DNA of 64,000 nucleotides, taken from NCBI GenBank assembly GCA_024508725.1, contig JANINS010000003.1, forward strand, positions 682,001 to 746,000, given 5' to 3'. The notes below the pieces were generated by a model that was not told the origin of the DNA, made no database searches, and worked only from the letters and a program-made list of their open reading frames with translations. The DNA comes from Chitinophagaceae bacterium. Lineage in GTDB: Bacteria > Bacteroidota > Bacteroidia > Chitinophagales > Chitinophagaceae. Of this stretch, positions 26,762 to 35,867 are shown one piece after another. Position 1 is the stretch's first letter. Each line of letters starts with the position of its first letter. Both the position numbers and the translations under genes were made by a program.

Positions 26762-29700
26762 CTATTCTGTTATCTCCGTTGTTTTCACTTTGTGTTTACC
26801 AGAGATATAAGTATATACAGCCGGGATCACGAACAATGTTAGAATAAGTGAAAACAAAATTCCGCCAACGATCACAATACCTAATGGAATACGGCTTGTT
26901 GCTGCTGCACCAATGCTCAAAGCAATTGGCAAAGCACCTAAAGCGGTAGCAAGGCTCGTCATCAATATGGGACGTAAACGTTGAGCGGCAGCTTCAATAA
27001 CTGCTTCTCTTTTTGGTAAACCAAACTCACGTTTCTGGTTGGCAAATTCAACAATAAGAATTCCATTCTTGGTTACAAGACCAATCAGCATGATCATACC
27101 AATCTGTGAGAAGATATTAAGCGTTTGACCGAATATCCATAAGCTTAACAAAGCTCCTGCAAGTGCCAATGGCACTGTAAGCATGATCGTAAATGGGTCT
27201 AGGAAACTTTCAAATTGTGCGGCAAGTACCAGGTAAATCAATACCAAAGCAAGCAGGAAAGCAAATGCTGTGTTGGAAGAACTTTCTGCATAGTCTCTTG
27301 ACGGACCACCCAAAGAAGTCTGAAAACTTTCATCAAGCAACCTGTTACCAATAGCCTGCATTGCCTTTACACCATCACCAATGGTTTTGCCTTCAGCCAA
27401 AGAAGCAGAAATAGTAGCCGATCTGAAACGATTGTAGTGATACAAGGTTGGCGGATTCGATGTTTCTTCAATCTTCACCACAGCACTTAAAGGAATATTC
27501 TGATTCTGGACATTTCGAACATACAACCTAGAAATATCAGCCGGCGTTTCCCGGTCTTCCAGTTCAACCTGTGAGATCACCTGGTACTGTCTTCCATTCG
27601 ATGTATAATATCCAACTCTTCTTCCGCTAAATGCACTTTGAACCACTTCTGCAACATCGGTTATAGATAAGCCGAGATCTTTCGCTTTCATCCTATCGAT
27701 AGTAAGCTCCAGCTCAGGCTTATTGAACTTCAGGTTCACATCAACATTACCAAATGTTTTATCCTTTCTTGCTTCTTCTAAAAACTTAGGTACAACATCT
27801 CTTATCTTCTGAAAATCGAGATTCTGAATAATATACTGTACCGGTAACGATCCTCTTGAACCCAAACCCACAGAGATCGTTTGTTCTTCTACTGCAAATA
27901 TCCTCAGCTGGTTAAAACGGCTCAGCTTCTTGTTCAGATCTTTCACAATATCACTCTGGCTTCTATCACGATCTTTTGGATCCACTAATCCCAAACGTGC
28001 TGTTCCGCTGTTCAATCCTGAAGAACCAAACCCGGGTATTGCACCAAAAGTGAATGTTCTTTCGGGAACAGAATCATATAAAAAGTTTACCAATCTTTCA
28101 CCAACAGCAGTCATATAACCATAACTCGCACCTTCAGGACCACTCAATTGAAAACGCACACTGCTCTTGTCTTCCATTGGTGCGATTTCACTTGGTATAT
28201 CTTTTCCGATCAGGTAAATCATGAATCCACAAACGGCAACGATCACCCATGCCATCCATCTTACCCGAAGAAATCCTTTCAGCATTCTCAGATATCCATT
28301 CTCCATTCCACGGAAAATGAATTCTGTTTTCTCATAGAACTTTCCATGACCTGTTTTATTCTTCTTTGTAAGTAGAACGTTTAGTACAGGAGTGATGGTG
28401 AGTGATACAAAAGCAGAAACCAATACCGCTGCCGCTACAACAATTCCAAACTCCCTGAATAAACTTCCTACAAAACCTTCGAGAAAGATTACAGGCAGAA
28501 ACACCACAGCCAATGTGATGGAAGTTGAAATAACGGCGAAGAATATTTCTTTACTTCCTTCCAATGCAGCTTTACGAATCGGGAATCCCTGTTCCAGTTT
28601 ACGGAAAATATTTTCAGTAACTACGATACCATCATCCACCACAAGACCAGTGGCCAATACAATTCCCAACAACGTCAATACGTTTATCGAAAATCCCGAT
28701 ATGTACATGATGAAGAAAGTAGCGACAAGTGATATGGGAATATCGATCAATGGACGAATGGCAATCAGAAAATTCCTGAAGAAAAATAATATCACCAATA
28801 CTACAAGACTGAAAGAGATCAACAATGTTTCTTCCACTTCCTCTATCGAACGACGAACATTTTTTGTTGTGTCGATCAAAACGGTCATATCCACATCACC
28901 TTTTTCAGATTTCTTCAACGCTTCTAATCGCTTGTTGAATTCATCTGATATCTCGATATAGTTTGCACCAGGCTGTGGAATGATCGCAAGCCCAACAGCA
29001 TTCAATCCATTTAGTTTCCAGGAGAATTCTTCGTTCTCCGGACCGGTTTCAATTTTTGCAACATCACTCAAACGAACAATACCGGTTGAATCTTGCCGAA
29101 GGATCAGGTTCCTGAAATCATCTTCAGTAGTTAACCTGCCAAGTGTTCGAATCGTAAGCTCTGTACTTTCTCCATATATTTTTCCCGAGGGAATTTCGAC
29201 ATTCTCCCGGTTAAGTGTTGTACTGATATCCCTGAAAGCAACATTATAAGTATTGAGTTTGTCGGGATCGATCCATATTCTCATGGATGGCCGCTTCTGT
29301 CCAAACACATTCACAGCACTCACCTGTGGAATGGTTTGAAAACGTTCCATTAAAACATTCTCGGCATAATCACTCAACTCCATCAAGCCTTTGCTATGAC
29401 TTTGCACCGCAAGCAAGATGATGAAATCACTGTTTGCATCTGCTTTACTAACTACAGGTGGTGCATCAATATCCTGCGGAAGCTGACGAACCGCCTGGCT
29501 CACTTTATCACGAACATCATTGGCTGCAGCTTCAAGATCAGAGCTGAGTTCAAACTCCACTGTAATGTTGCTGCTGCTTTGTGAGCTGGAAGAAGAGATG
29601 GTACGAATTCCGGGAATTCCATTGATGGCTTTCTCCAATGGTTCTGTGATCTGCGTTTCAATGATGTCTGCATTAGCACCAGTATACGTGGTTCTAACAT

Positions 29701-29836
29701 TCACAATCGGCGGATCGATGGCTGGATATTCTCTCACTGCCAAAAAAGTATAACCAACAGCACCAAACAACAGGATAAGAATGTTCATCACTGTTGCCAG
29801 TACCGGTCTCTTTAACGCTAATTCTGAAATATTCAT
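26762..29836 (-). CDS. RND efflux pump inner-membrane permease (HAE1 type)
   Basis: A proton-driven multidrug exporter subunit of 1024 residues, usual length for AcrB/MexB relatives. It starts MNISELALKRPVLATVMN. It has twelve transmembrane helices and two large periplasmic loops. The TM4 proton-relay block GLVVDDGIVVTENIFRKLEQG carries the expected paired aspartates; the C-terminal half repeats it as GLVTKNGILIVEFANQ. The periplasmic porter motif NVFGQKRPSMRIWIDPDKL is present. It lies between the adaptor gene (222 bases upstream, with a family A repeat in the gap) and the TolC gene. The substrate cannot be predicted. Confidence 0.95.
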   Translation of the reverse strand: MNISELALKRPVLATVMNILILLFGAVGYTFLAVREYPAIDPPIVNVRTTYTGANADIIETQITEPLEKAINGIPGIRTISSSSSQSSSNITVEFELSSDLEAAANDVRDKVSQAVRQLPQDIDAPPVVSKADANSDFIILLAVQSHSKGLMELSDYAENVLMERFQTIPQVSAVNVFGQKRPSMRIWIDPDKLNTYNVAFRDISTTLNRENVEIPSGKIYGESTELTIRTLGRLTTEDDFRNLILRQDSTGIVRLSDVAKIETGPENEEFSWKLNGLNAVGLAIIPQPGANYIEISDEFNKRLEALKKSEKGDVDMTVLIDTTKNVRRSIEEVEETLLISFSLVVLVILFFFRNFLIAIRPLIDIPISLVATFFIMYISGFSINVLTLLGIVLATGLVVDDGIVVTENIFRKLEQGFPIRKAALEGSKEIFFAVISTSITLAVVFLPVIFLEGFVGSLFREFGIVVAAAVLVSAFVSLTITPVLNVLLTKKNKTGHGKFYEKTEFIFRGMENGYLRMLKGFLRVRWMAWVIVAVCGFMIYLIGKDIPSEIAPMEDKSSVRFQLSGPEGASYGYMTAVGERLVNFLYDSVPERTFTFGAIPGFGSSGLNSGTARLGLVDPKDRDRSQSDIVKDLNKKLSRFNQLRIFAVEEQTISVGLGSRGSLPVQYIIQNLDFQKIRDVVPKFLEEARKDKTFGNVDVNLKFNKPELELTIDRMKAKDLGLSITDVAEVVQSAFSGRRVGYYTSNGRQYQVISQVELEDRETPADISRLYVRNVQNQNIPLSAVVKIEETSNPPTLYHYNRFRSATISASLAEGKTIGDGVKAMQAIGNRLLDESFQTSLGGPSRDYAESSSNTAFAFLLALVLIYLVLAAQFESFLDPFTIMLTVPLALAGALLSLWIFGQTLNIFSQIGMIMLIGLVTKNGILIVEFANQKREFGLPKREAVIEAAAQRLRPILMTSLATALGALPIALSIGAAATSRIPLGIVIVGGILFSLILTLFVIPAVYTYISGKHKVKTTEITE

Positions 29837-30058
29837 CGGTTAGTCTCCATTCACCTTAATGGTGAGCTTCTCTTTTATTATGATTCCAGCTATCGTATTT
29901 CAATTGATCTTCTGTTGCGTCGCAATCACTTCATCGTTCGGAAATCAAATAGACAGTTTCTCGTTTCTTGTTGCTCGTTCATTTCTCGTTAGTTCAAATT
30001 CCGGCCATATTATCCAGAACCAAAACTCAAAACTCAAAACTGAAAACCAGAAATGTTT
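29837..30058. other. Gap inside the efflux operon holding a family A repeat
   Basis: The adaptor and RND genes are normally close together. Here 222 non-coding bases separate them. The gap holds family A copy 6 (29908-29942) and a run of near-identical heptamers AAAACTC, AAAACTC, AAAACTG around 30020-30045. Confidence 0.6.
29908..29942 (+). repeat. Dispersed repeat family A, copy 6
   Basis: CTTCTGTTGCGTCGCAATCA is followed by CTTCATCGTTCGGAA. It lies within the RND operon. Confidence 0.7.
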
Positions 30059-31108
30059 TTACAATGCTTCCTGCAACTTCTTCACACTTCTCACCTTCAA
30101 TTTAGAATTTGGACGTACATATAATACACCTGTAACAACAACAGAATCGCCTTCATTCAATCCACTTAAGATCTCAACACCCGAAGCTGTTCTTAAACCT
30201 GTTTCAACTGTAGTGTTTATCCCTTTACCATTCTTCACCACGATCACTTTTCTTGCATTGGCTTCCGGAATGATTGAAGCAGTGGGTACCAATATCGTTT
30301 TTGCTTTTGATCCTGCATCGATCAACACTTTCACAAAGCTTCCGGGATTAATAATACCATTATCAACAATAGCACGAACCGTTACGTTTCTTGTTGCAGT
30401 ATTGGCAGTTGGTTCTACAGCAAGCACTGTGGCCCTGCGTTTTTCGCCATTGATATCTACCACAACATCTTTCCCGGTCTTCACTGCATTGGCATATGCT
30501 TCGGGTAAAGTAAAATCGATCTTGGAACGGCTCACCTGTTGTAATGTGGCTAATACCGTTTGAGGTGATACATAAGCACCGGGGCTTACATTTCTCAATC
30601 CTATCGTTCCACTGAAAGGAGCTCGTACAACAGTTCTGCTAATATTTGCCTGAGTAACACCAATATCTGCCCTGATGGTATTTACCTGGTTAACGGCAAC
30701 ATCATAATCAGCACGGTTAATGCCTTCAACTTCTAATAATTTTCTTAAACGTTCTTCAGTTTTTTCAGCCAGAGAAAGTTGAGCTTTTAGTTTAGTTAAT
30801 TGAGCCTGCAGATCTGCATCATTGATACGAGCCAGCACCATTCCTTTTGACACTGATCTGCCTTCAGGGATGTTGAGATAAGTAAGTCTTCCACTCACTT
30901 CCGGACGAAGTTCAGTTGTTTCATTTGCTACAACAGAACCATTGGCTTCGATGGTATTGGTAAGTGGCTGGTAACTTGCCAGTATAACATCAACCAAAAC
31001 CGGTGGTTGTTGTCCTGCCTGGTTTGCAGCACCTTTCTTCTCTTTATCACTACCACCGCATGATGTTAAAACACTGATAAGTACAAAAAAGCTTAAAAAC
31101 TTTTGCAT
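30059..31108 (-). CDS. RND efflux periplasmic adaptor (membrane fusion protein)
   Basis: Links the RND permease to the TolC channel. The 349 residues start with a lipobox (LISVLTSCGG, Cys ~17), so it is a lipid-anchored adaptor. Domain order: biotinyl-lipoyl-like (ANETTELRPEVSGRLTYLNIPEGRSVSKGMVLARI), helical hairpin (~95-150), second lipoyl half (VVRAPFSGTIGLRNVSPGAYVSPQTVLATL), beta-barrel and membrane-proximal domain. It is the first gene of the adaptor-RND-TolC operon. A Shine-Dalgarno-like AAGGAGAG lies 6-13 bases before the ATG (31114-31121), unusual for this phylum. Confidence 0.92.
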   Translation of the reverse strand: MQKFLSFFVLISVLTSCGGSDKEKKGAANQAGQQPPVLVDVILASYQPLTNTIEANGSVVANETTELRPEVSGRLTYLNIPEGRSVSKGMVLARINDADLQAQLTKLKAQLSLAEKTEERLRKLLEVEGINRADYDVAVNQVNTIRADIGVTQANISRTVVRAPFSGTIGLRNVSPGAYVSPQTVLATLQQVSRSKIDFTLPEAYANAVKTGKDVVVDINGEKRRATVLAVEPTANTATRNVTVRAIVDNGIINPGSFVKVLIDAGSKAKTILVPTASIIPEANARKVIVVKNGKGINTTVETGLRTASGVEILSGLNEGDSVVVTGVLYVRPNSKLKVRSVKKLQEAL

Positions 31109-31274
31109 TCAATCTCTCCTTAAAATGATAGCCCTAAAGATAGCCACATTTGCCTACCACATACTTACAAATGGACAAATGGGTGAATATGAAAAGGACT
31201 GTTTGATTAAAGAGTGCAAATGTTTAAAACACCTTAATCAATTCCAAACAAACTTCTGTTAACATAGGCCATCA

Positions 31275-31772
31275 CTACTTTTTTGCCGTTGGAGAAGACC
31301 GTTTTCTGCCGGTTGAAGGTAATGACCGTGATTTTTCTGCATGATTGTCTTTGGCTTCATCAACGCTATGCGTGGCATGAACGTTATGTTCTTTCTGAGC
31401 CAGAGAGCTCAGCTTCACGTAAAATTTCTTTAATACCTGCAATTCTTCTTCGGTAAGATCTTCGGCATCAACCAAACGATTGCTGGCATCTTTATTAGCG
31501 GCGATCAATTCGTTCAGTTTCAGGTGTATGGCTGTTGTGTCTTTGTTCTGCGTTTGCTGAATGATGAATACCATCAAAAAAGTAATGATGGTTGTACTGG
31601 TGTTGATGATGAGCTGCCAGGTATCTGAAAAGCCCAATAGCGGACCAGTTGCTGCCCATATAATGATTGCAGAAAAAGCAATGATGAAGGCCCAGGGACT
31701 TCCGGTAACTTTTGTGGCCTTTGTTGAGAACTTATCGAAGAATTTGTTCAAGCCACCTTTCTGTTTTGTCAT
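31275..31772 (-). CDS. Low-affinity iron permease family protein
   Basis: A 165-residue inner-membrane protein of the low-affinity iron permease (PF04120-type) family. Two helices (~28-48 and ~55-75) carry the family block GSPWAFIIAFSAIIIWAATGP and STTIITFLMVFIIQQTQNKDTTAIHLKLNELI, which is very well conserved. The C-terminal ~60 residues are charged and His/Lys-rich, probably cytoplasmic. Iron transport in bacterial members is inferred from fungal relatives and is not certain. It is divergent from paaZ. Confidence 0.85.
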   Translation of the reverse strand: MTKQKGGLNKFFDKFSTKATKVTGSPWAFIIAFSAIIIWAATGPLLGFSDTWQLIINTSTTIITFLMVFIIQQTQNKDTTAIHLKLNELIAANKDASNRLVDAEDLTEEELQVLKKFYVKLSSLAQKEHNVHATHSVDEAKDNHAEKSRSLPSTGRKRSSPTAKK

Positions 31773-31869
31773 AACATCTTATTCAAATGGGAAAAACTTT
31801 CCCTCTTACAGCGATACAAATTGCATGCTACACCTGCCGCTGCAGATTAGGTTTGTAAGGCTCAATCTG

Positions 31870-31877
31870 TAGATTTG
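31870..31877 (+). promoter_or_regulatory. -7 box of paaZ
   Basis: TAGATTTG is an exact TAnnTTTG match, 19 bases before the ATG. A TTTG lies 14 bases further upstream, closer than usual. Confidence 0.5.
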
Positions 31878-31896
31878 CGCCACACAATCGATTGCT

Positions 31897-33948
31897 ATGC
31901 AGAAACTAGGAAATTATATTTTAGGTAAATGGGTTATTGGAGATGGTGAAGGTCAGCCGTTGTATAATGCAGTAAGTGGTGAACTGATCGCTCATGCATC
32001 AACAAAAGGATTGGATTACTCTGACATTCTTAACTATGGAAGAACGGTAGGTGGCTCTGCATTACGCAAGATGACCTTCCATGAAAGAGGACTGATGCTG
32101 AAAGCCTTAGCACTGCATTTGAGAAATCATTTAGACAAGTTTTACAGCGTCAGCTATCTCACAGGAGCTACAAGAGCCGATAGCTGGATAGATATTGAAG
32201 GAGGAATTGGAAACCTCTTCGCTTATGCTTCATTGCGTAGAAAGTTTCCTGATGAATCTTTTTGCCTGGATGGCGAACCGCATCAGTTAAGCAAAACAGG
32301 AACATTTATGGGGCATCACTTACTGATTCCAAAAGAAGGAGTGGCGCTTCATATTAATGCATTCAATTTCCCTGTGTGGGGAATGCTAGAGAAGATCGCT
32401 GTGAATTTACTTGCCGGAGTTCCTGCAGTAGTAAAACCTGCTACGATCACATCTTTTTTAACGGAAGCAGTAGTGAAAGAAATTGATGCATCAGGGATCT
32501 TGCCGAAAGGTGCTTTGCAATTGGTGTGTGGTTCTGCTGGTGACATGTTAGATCATGTATTGTCGCAGGATGTGATCACTTTCACCGGTTCTGCAACAAC
32601 AGGAATTATGCTGAAGAGCCAGCAGAATATCATTGAACAGAACATCACTTTCAATATGGAAGCCGATTCACTTAATTGTATTGTGTTGGGTGAAGATGTA
32701 GATCCGGGAAGTGCTGAGTGGGATATTTTCATCAAAGAAGTAAGAAAAGAAATGACGGTGAAAGCCGGGCAAAAATGTACAGCCATCAGGAGAATTTTTG
32801 TTCCGCAGCATAAACTCGAAGATGTACATATTGCTTTAGGAAAAGCTTTGGCTCAAACAACGATCGGTAATCCTACCAATGAAAAAGTGAGGATGGGAAG
32901 TCTGGCAGGATTAAGCCAGCGTGAAGAAGTGCAAAAACAAGTTCAGAAATTATTGGCTTCTTCACAGATCATTTATGGCAGCATGGACAGTGTTGAAGTG
33001 ATCGATGCTGATGCACAACGTGGTGCATTTATGAGTCCGTTGTTGCTGTTGAATGAAACGCCAATAGCTTCAACAGAGCCGCATGAAGTAGAAGCATTCG
33101 GCCCGGTTTCTACATTAATGCCGTATTCATCCATTGATGAAGCTATTGCTTTGGCAAGACTGGGAAAAGGTTCGCTTGTTTCTTCGATCGTAACTGCAGA
33201 TAATAAAATTGCAAAGCAGTATGTATTAGGAGCAGGTGCTTACCATGGAAGAATTTTGATATTGAATTCTGATTGTGCAAAAGAAAGTACGGGACATGGT
33301 TCTCCTTTACCATTATTAGTTCATGGAGGACCAGGAAGAGCAGGTGGTGGAGAAGAGATGGGTGGTGTGAGAGGTGTAAAACATTATATGCAAAGAGTAG
33401 CCATCCAGGGTTCGCCAACTTCTATCAGCGAGATCAGTAATGTTTACCAGCAGAATGGAAAAGGAAAAGATCCTGGCAAACATCCATTCACAAAGTATTT
33501 CGAAGAGTTGCAGATAGGTGATCAGATAATAACAGAAAAGCGACTCATCACTTCTGAGGATATCGACAAATTTGCAGACCTGAGTGGAGATCATTTCTAT
33601 GCACATATTAAGGACACTGATTTCAACGGAACCATGTTCGAAAAACAAGTCGCTCATGGATATTTTATTATGAGTGCTGCTGCAGGATTGTTTGTAGACA
33701 GCTACGAAAAGAATCCGGTACTACTCAACTATGGAATTGATGAGCTGCGTTTTATTAAACCAGTTTATCCAGGATCTGAACTGTACATCCGATTTACCTG
33801 CAAAGAGAAATTACCTCAGGAAAAGAAAGAAGAAACAGATATTGATAAAGGTATTGTGAAGTGGTTAGTTGAAATGTTTGATGAAACAAATGAGTTAACA
33901 GGATTGGCAACGATACTTACAATGGTAGCTAAGAGATCAAAGGAGTAA
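31897..33948 (+). CDS. paaZ: PaaZ, bifunctional ring-opening enzyme of phenylacetate degradation
   Basis: PaaZ hydrolyses the oxepin-CoA ring and oxidises the resulting aldehyde (oxepin-CoA hydrolase plus 3-oxo-5,6-dehydrosuberyl-CoA semialdehyde dehydrogenase). At 683 residues it has full length. The aldehyde dehydrogenase domain (~1-515) contains LHINAFNFPVWGMLEK, VKPATITS, FTGSATTG and the catalytic cysteine C294 in KAGQKCTAIRR. The MaoC-type hydratase domain (~535-680) contains FADLSGDHFYAH and VAHGYFIMSAAAG. A -7 box TAGATTTG lies at 31870-31877. The last codons (AKRSKE and stop) lie within a family B repeat at 33927-33961. Confidence 0.95.
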   Translation: MQKLGNYILGKWVIGDGEGQPLYNAVSGELIAHASTKGLDYSDILNYGRTVGGSALRKMTFHERGLMLKALALHLRNHLDKFYSVSYLTGATRADSWIDIEGGIGNLFAYASLRRKFPDESFCLDGEPHQLSKTGTFMGHHLLIPKEGVALHINAFNFPVWGMLEKIAVNLLAGVPAVVKPATITSFLTEAVVKEIDASGILPKGALQLVCGSAGDMLDHVLSQDVITFTGSATTGIMLKSQQNIIEQNITFNMEADSLNCIVLGEDVDPGSAEWDIFIKEVRKEMTVKAGQKCTAIRRIFVPQHKLEDVHIALGKALAQTTIGNPTNEKVRMGSLAGLSQREEVQKQVQKLLASSQIIYGSMDSVEVIDADAQRGAFMSPLLLLNETPIASTEPHEVEAFGPVSTLMPYSSIDEAIALARLGKGSLVSSIVTADNKIAKQYVLGAGAYHGRILILNSDCAKESTGHGSPLPLLVHGGPGRAGGGEEMGGVRGVKHYMQRVAIQGSPTSISEISNVYQQNGKGKDPGKHPFTKYFEELQIGDQIITEKRLITSEDIDKFADLSGDHFYAHIKDTDFNGTMFEKQVAHGYFIMSAAAGLFVDSYEKNPVLLNYGIDELRFIKPVYPGSELYIRFTCKEKLPQEKKEETDIDKGIVKWLVEMFDETNELTGLATILTMVAKRSKE

Positions 33949-33961
33949 AAGAGAAAAAGAG
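33927..33961 (+). repeat. Dispersed repeat family B, left copy beside GxxExxY gene
   Basis: A 35-bp sequence beginning AGCTAAGAGATCAAAGGAG. It is 30/35 identical, in inverse orientation, to 34379-34413. It overlaps the last codons and stop of paaZ. Confidence 0.7.
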
Positions 33962-33991
33962 GTAGCTTTAAGTAGTTCAATATCACTGCTT

Positions 33992-34378
33992 ATGACTGCT
34001 AATCATATCACAGGAGTTATTGTAGATGTTTGCATAAAAATCCACAATGCTATTGGTCCGGGATGTTTTGAAAGAGTGTATGAAGAATGTTTGTATTCTG
34101 AATTACTGAAAAGAGGTCTTGAGGTAAAGAGGCAGATGCTTATGCCAATAACTTATGAAGAACTGAATATTGAAGATGCCTACAAACTTGATCTATGTAT
34201 TGAAAATAAGGTAATTGTTGAACTTAAAACTGTTTATGAATTACATCCTCTCCACTTTAAGCAAATAATGACTCATTTAAAGCTCCTTAATATCAAAAAT
34301 GGAATGTTGATTAATTTTAAAACCGATCTGATGAAAAATGGAATTCATCGGGTATTTAATAACCGGGGAAGAGAATAA
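33992..34378 (+). CDS. GxxExxY family protein
   Basis: A 128-residue protein of the GxxExxY family, named for its motif, seen here as GCFERVY in IGPGCFERVYEECLYSELLKRG. The core has a PD-(D/E)XK-like look (YKLDLCIENKVIVELKTV: an acidic residue, then E-x-K). That suggests a nuclease-type fold, but family function is not established. The base composition looks more A/T-rich than the genes on either side. The gene interrupts paaZ and the enoyl-CoA hydratase and is bracketed by 35-bp inverted repeats; its stop codon is immediately followed by the right repeat. Confidence 0.88.
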   Translation: MTANHITGVIVDVCIKIHNAIGPGCFERVYEECLYSELLKRGLEVKRQMLMPITYEELNIEDAYKLDLCIENKVIVELKTVYELHPLHFKQIMTHLKLLNIKNGMLINFKTDLMKNGIHRVFNNRGRE

Positions 34379-34413
34379 CTCTTTTTCTCCTTCTCTCTTT
34401 TAATCTCTTAGCT
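34379..34413 (-). repeat. Dispersed repeat family B, right copy beside GxxExxY gene
   Basis: The inverse of the copy at 33927-33961. It fills exactly the 35 bases between the GxxExxY stop codon and the ATG of the enoyl-CoA hydratase gene, ending ATCTCTTAGCT. Confidence 0.7.
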
Positions 34414-35193
34414 ATGATAAAAAATACTCAGGAAGGATATGTAAATATTGATCATAAGCATGGAATTACGCATGTTGAGTTTCATCACCCACAAAGCAAC
34501 TCTTTACCAGGTGCATTACTGGAGAATCTTGCTCATACAATTCATCGTATTAGTCATGATGGAGAAACAAAGGTGATCATTCTTAAATCTGCAGGAGAAA
34601 AAGTATTCTGCTCAGGAGCTTCGTTCGATGAACTTGCTGCTATTAAAACCGAAGCTGAAGGATTAAAGTTCTTCAGTGGTTTCGCTCATGTGATCAATGA
34701 AATGAGAAAGGCACCTCAGTTAATTATTGCAAGAATACAAGGAAAATGTGTTGGTGGTGGTGTTGGACTAGCTGCAGCAGCAGATTATGCTATTGCTGTT
34801 GAAGGTGCTGATGTAAAACTGAGTGAACTTGCTGTTGGTATTGGACCTTTTGTAGTTGGTCCGGCAGTGGAGAGAAAGATTGGTATTGCAGCGTTTAGTC
34901 ATTTATCAATTGATGCTGCAAACTGGAGATCATCTGATTGGGCAAAAAGAAAAGGTTTATATGCAGAATTACATGCTGATGTTGCAGCAATGGATGATTC
35001 GATCAATAAACTGGCAAATACACTTTGCAATTCTTCTCCGGCTGCAATGGCTGAATTAAAGAAAATATTCTGGAAAGGAACAGAACATTGGGATGAACTT
35101 TTAAAAGAAAGAGCCGCCATCAGCGGAAAATTGATCTTAAGCGATTATAGTAAGAATTTTATTGAGAAGTTTAAAGCGAAGATACAGCGTTGA
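34414..35193 (+). CDS. Enoyl-CoA hydratase/isomerase family protein
   Basis: A crotonase-fold enzyme of 259 residues. Features: the CoA-binding and oxyanion-hole segments KVFCSGASFDELAAI and QGKCVGGGVGLAAAADYAIA, then KLSELAVGIGPFVVGPAVERKIG. Next to paaZ it most likely works in phenylacetate breakdown (PaaF/PaaG-like step or beta-oxidation of the ring-cleaved product), but the exact reaction cannot be fixed from sequence. The stop overlaps the start of the following glycosylase gene by four bases. Confidence 0.85.
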   Translation: MIKNTQEGYVNIDHKHGITHVEFHHPQSNSLPGALLENLAHTIHRISHDGETKVIILKSAGEKVFCSGASFDELAAIKTEAEGLKFFSGFAHVINEMRKAPQLIIARIQGKCVGGGVGLAAAADYAIAVEGADVKLSELAVGIGPFVVGPAVERKIGIAAFSHLSIDAANWRSSDWAKRKGLYAELHADVAAMDDSINKLANTLCNSSPAAMAELKKIFWKGTEHWDELLKERAAISGKLILSDYSKNFIEKFKAKIQR

Positions 35194-35867
35194 TCCAGAC
35201 TTTTGATGCGGAGAGTTTAAAAGCTATTTGCAAACAACTGGCAAAAAAAGATAGTGATATTAAACATATCATTTCAAGCTATGGCTTTCCTCCGTTCTGG
35301 AGCAGGAAGCCTTCTTTTGAAACATTGGTTCACATTATTCTAGAGCAGCAGGTTTCATTGGCTTCTGCCAAAGCAGCGTTGGACCAGTTAAAACTCAAGA
35401 TCAAAAAAGTAAACCCATATAATCTTTTATCACTTACTGATGAAGAAATGAAATTCTGCTATTTCAGCAGGCAAAAAACTGTGTATGCCAGGAACCTTGC
35501 CGAAGCGGTGATCTCAAAAAGGATTCAGATCAGCAAATTAAAAAGCTTGAATGATGAAGAGGTTAGAAATAAACTTACAGAATTAAAAGGTATTGGTAAT
35601 TGGACTGCCGATGTTTTTATGATGATGGCACTGAACAGAACCGATTGCTTTCCAACAGGCGATATTGCTTTAATAAACAGTATTAAAAAAGTAAAGAATT
35701 TACCTACTGAAACCACTAAAGAGCAGATACTTGAAATAGCAGAAGCATGGAAACCATACAGGACGATCGCAGCTTATCTTCTTTGGCATAATTATCTTCA
35801 GGAGCGATCGAAGAAGCAGAAGAAATGGCAGGAAGTACAAGTGTGCGACGCAACAGCAGCTTCATAG
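35190..35867 (+). CDS. AlkA-like DNA-3-methyladenine glycosylase (HhH-GPD)
   Basis: A base-excision repair enzyme that removes alkylated purines. The 225 residues show the HhH-GPD core: LVHIILEQQVSLASA, the hairpin LKGIGNWTADVFMMMAL (~132-148) and the catalytic aspartate D158 in FPTGDIAL. No iron-sulphur cysteines are seen, as in AlkA. The start is a TTG at 35190 overlapping the upstream stop (TTGA); no better in-frame ATG exists near the family N-terminus. The last ~12 residues (EVQVCDATAAS) and the stop codon are encoded by a family A repeat, so the C-terminus has probably been altered by repeat insertion. Confidence 0.85.
   Translation: MIQTFDAESLKAICKQLAKKDSDIKHIISSYGFPPFWSRKPSFETLVHIILEQQVSLASAKAALDQLKLKIKKVNPYNLLSLTDEEMKFCYFSRQKTVYARNLAEAVISKRIQISKLKSLNDEEVRNKLTELKGIGNWTADVFMMMALNRTDCFPTGDIALINSIKKVKNLPTETTKEQILEIAEAWKPYRTIAAYLLWHNYLQERSKKQKKWQEVQVCDATAAS
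35831..35860 (-). repeat. Dispersed repeat family A, copy 7, inside a coding region
   Basis: GGAAGTACAAGTGTGCGACG is followed by CAACAGCAGC. It encodes the C-terminal tail of the glycosylase. Confidence 0.75.

Noticed and set aside
28392-28961. 189-codon plus-strand frame opposite the RND pump gene
   Set aside because: The sense strand encodes a highly conserved pump at this place. The antisense product is Ser/Thr/Asn-rich without motifs.
33927-34413. Insertion sequence
   Set aside because: Inverted repeats are present, but there is no transposase and no convincing target-site duplication. Reported as a cassette-like arrangement instead.
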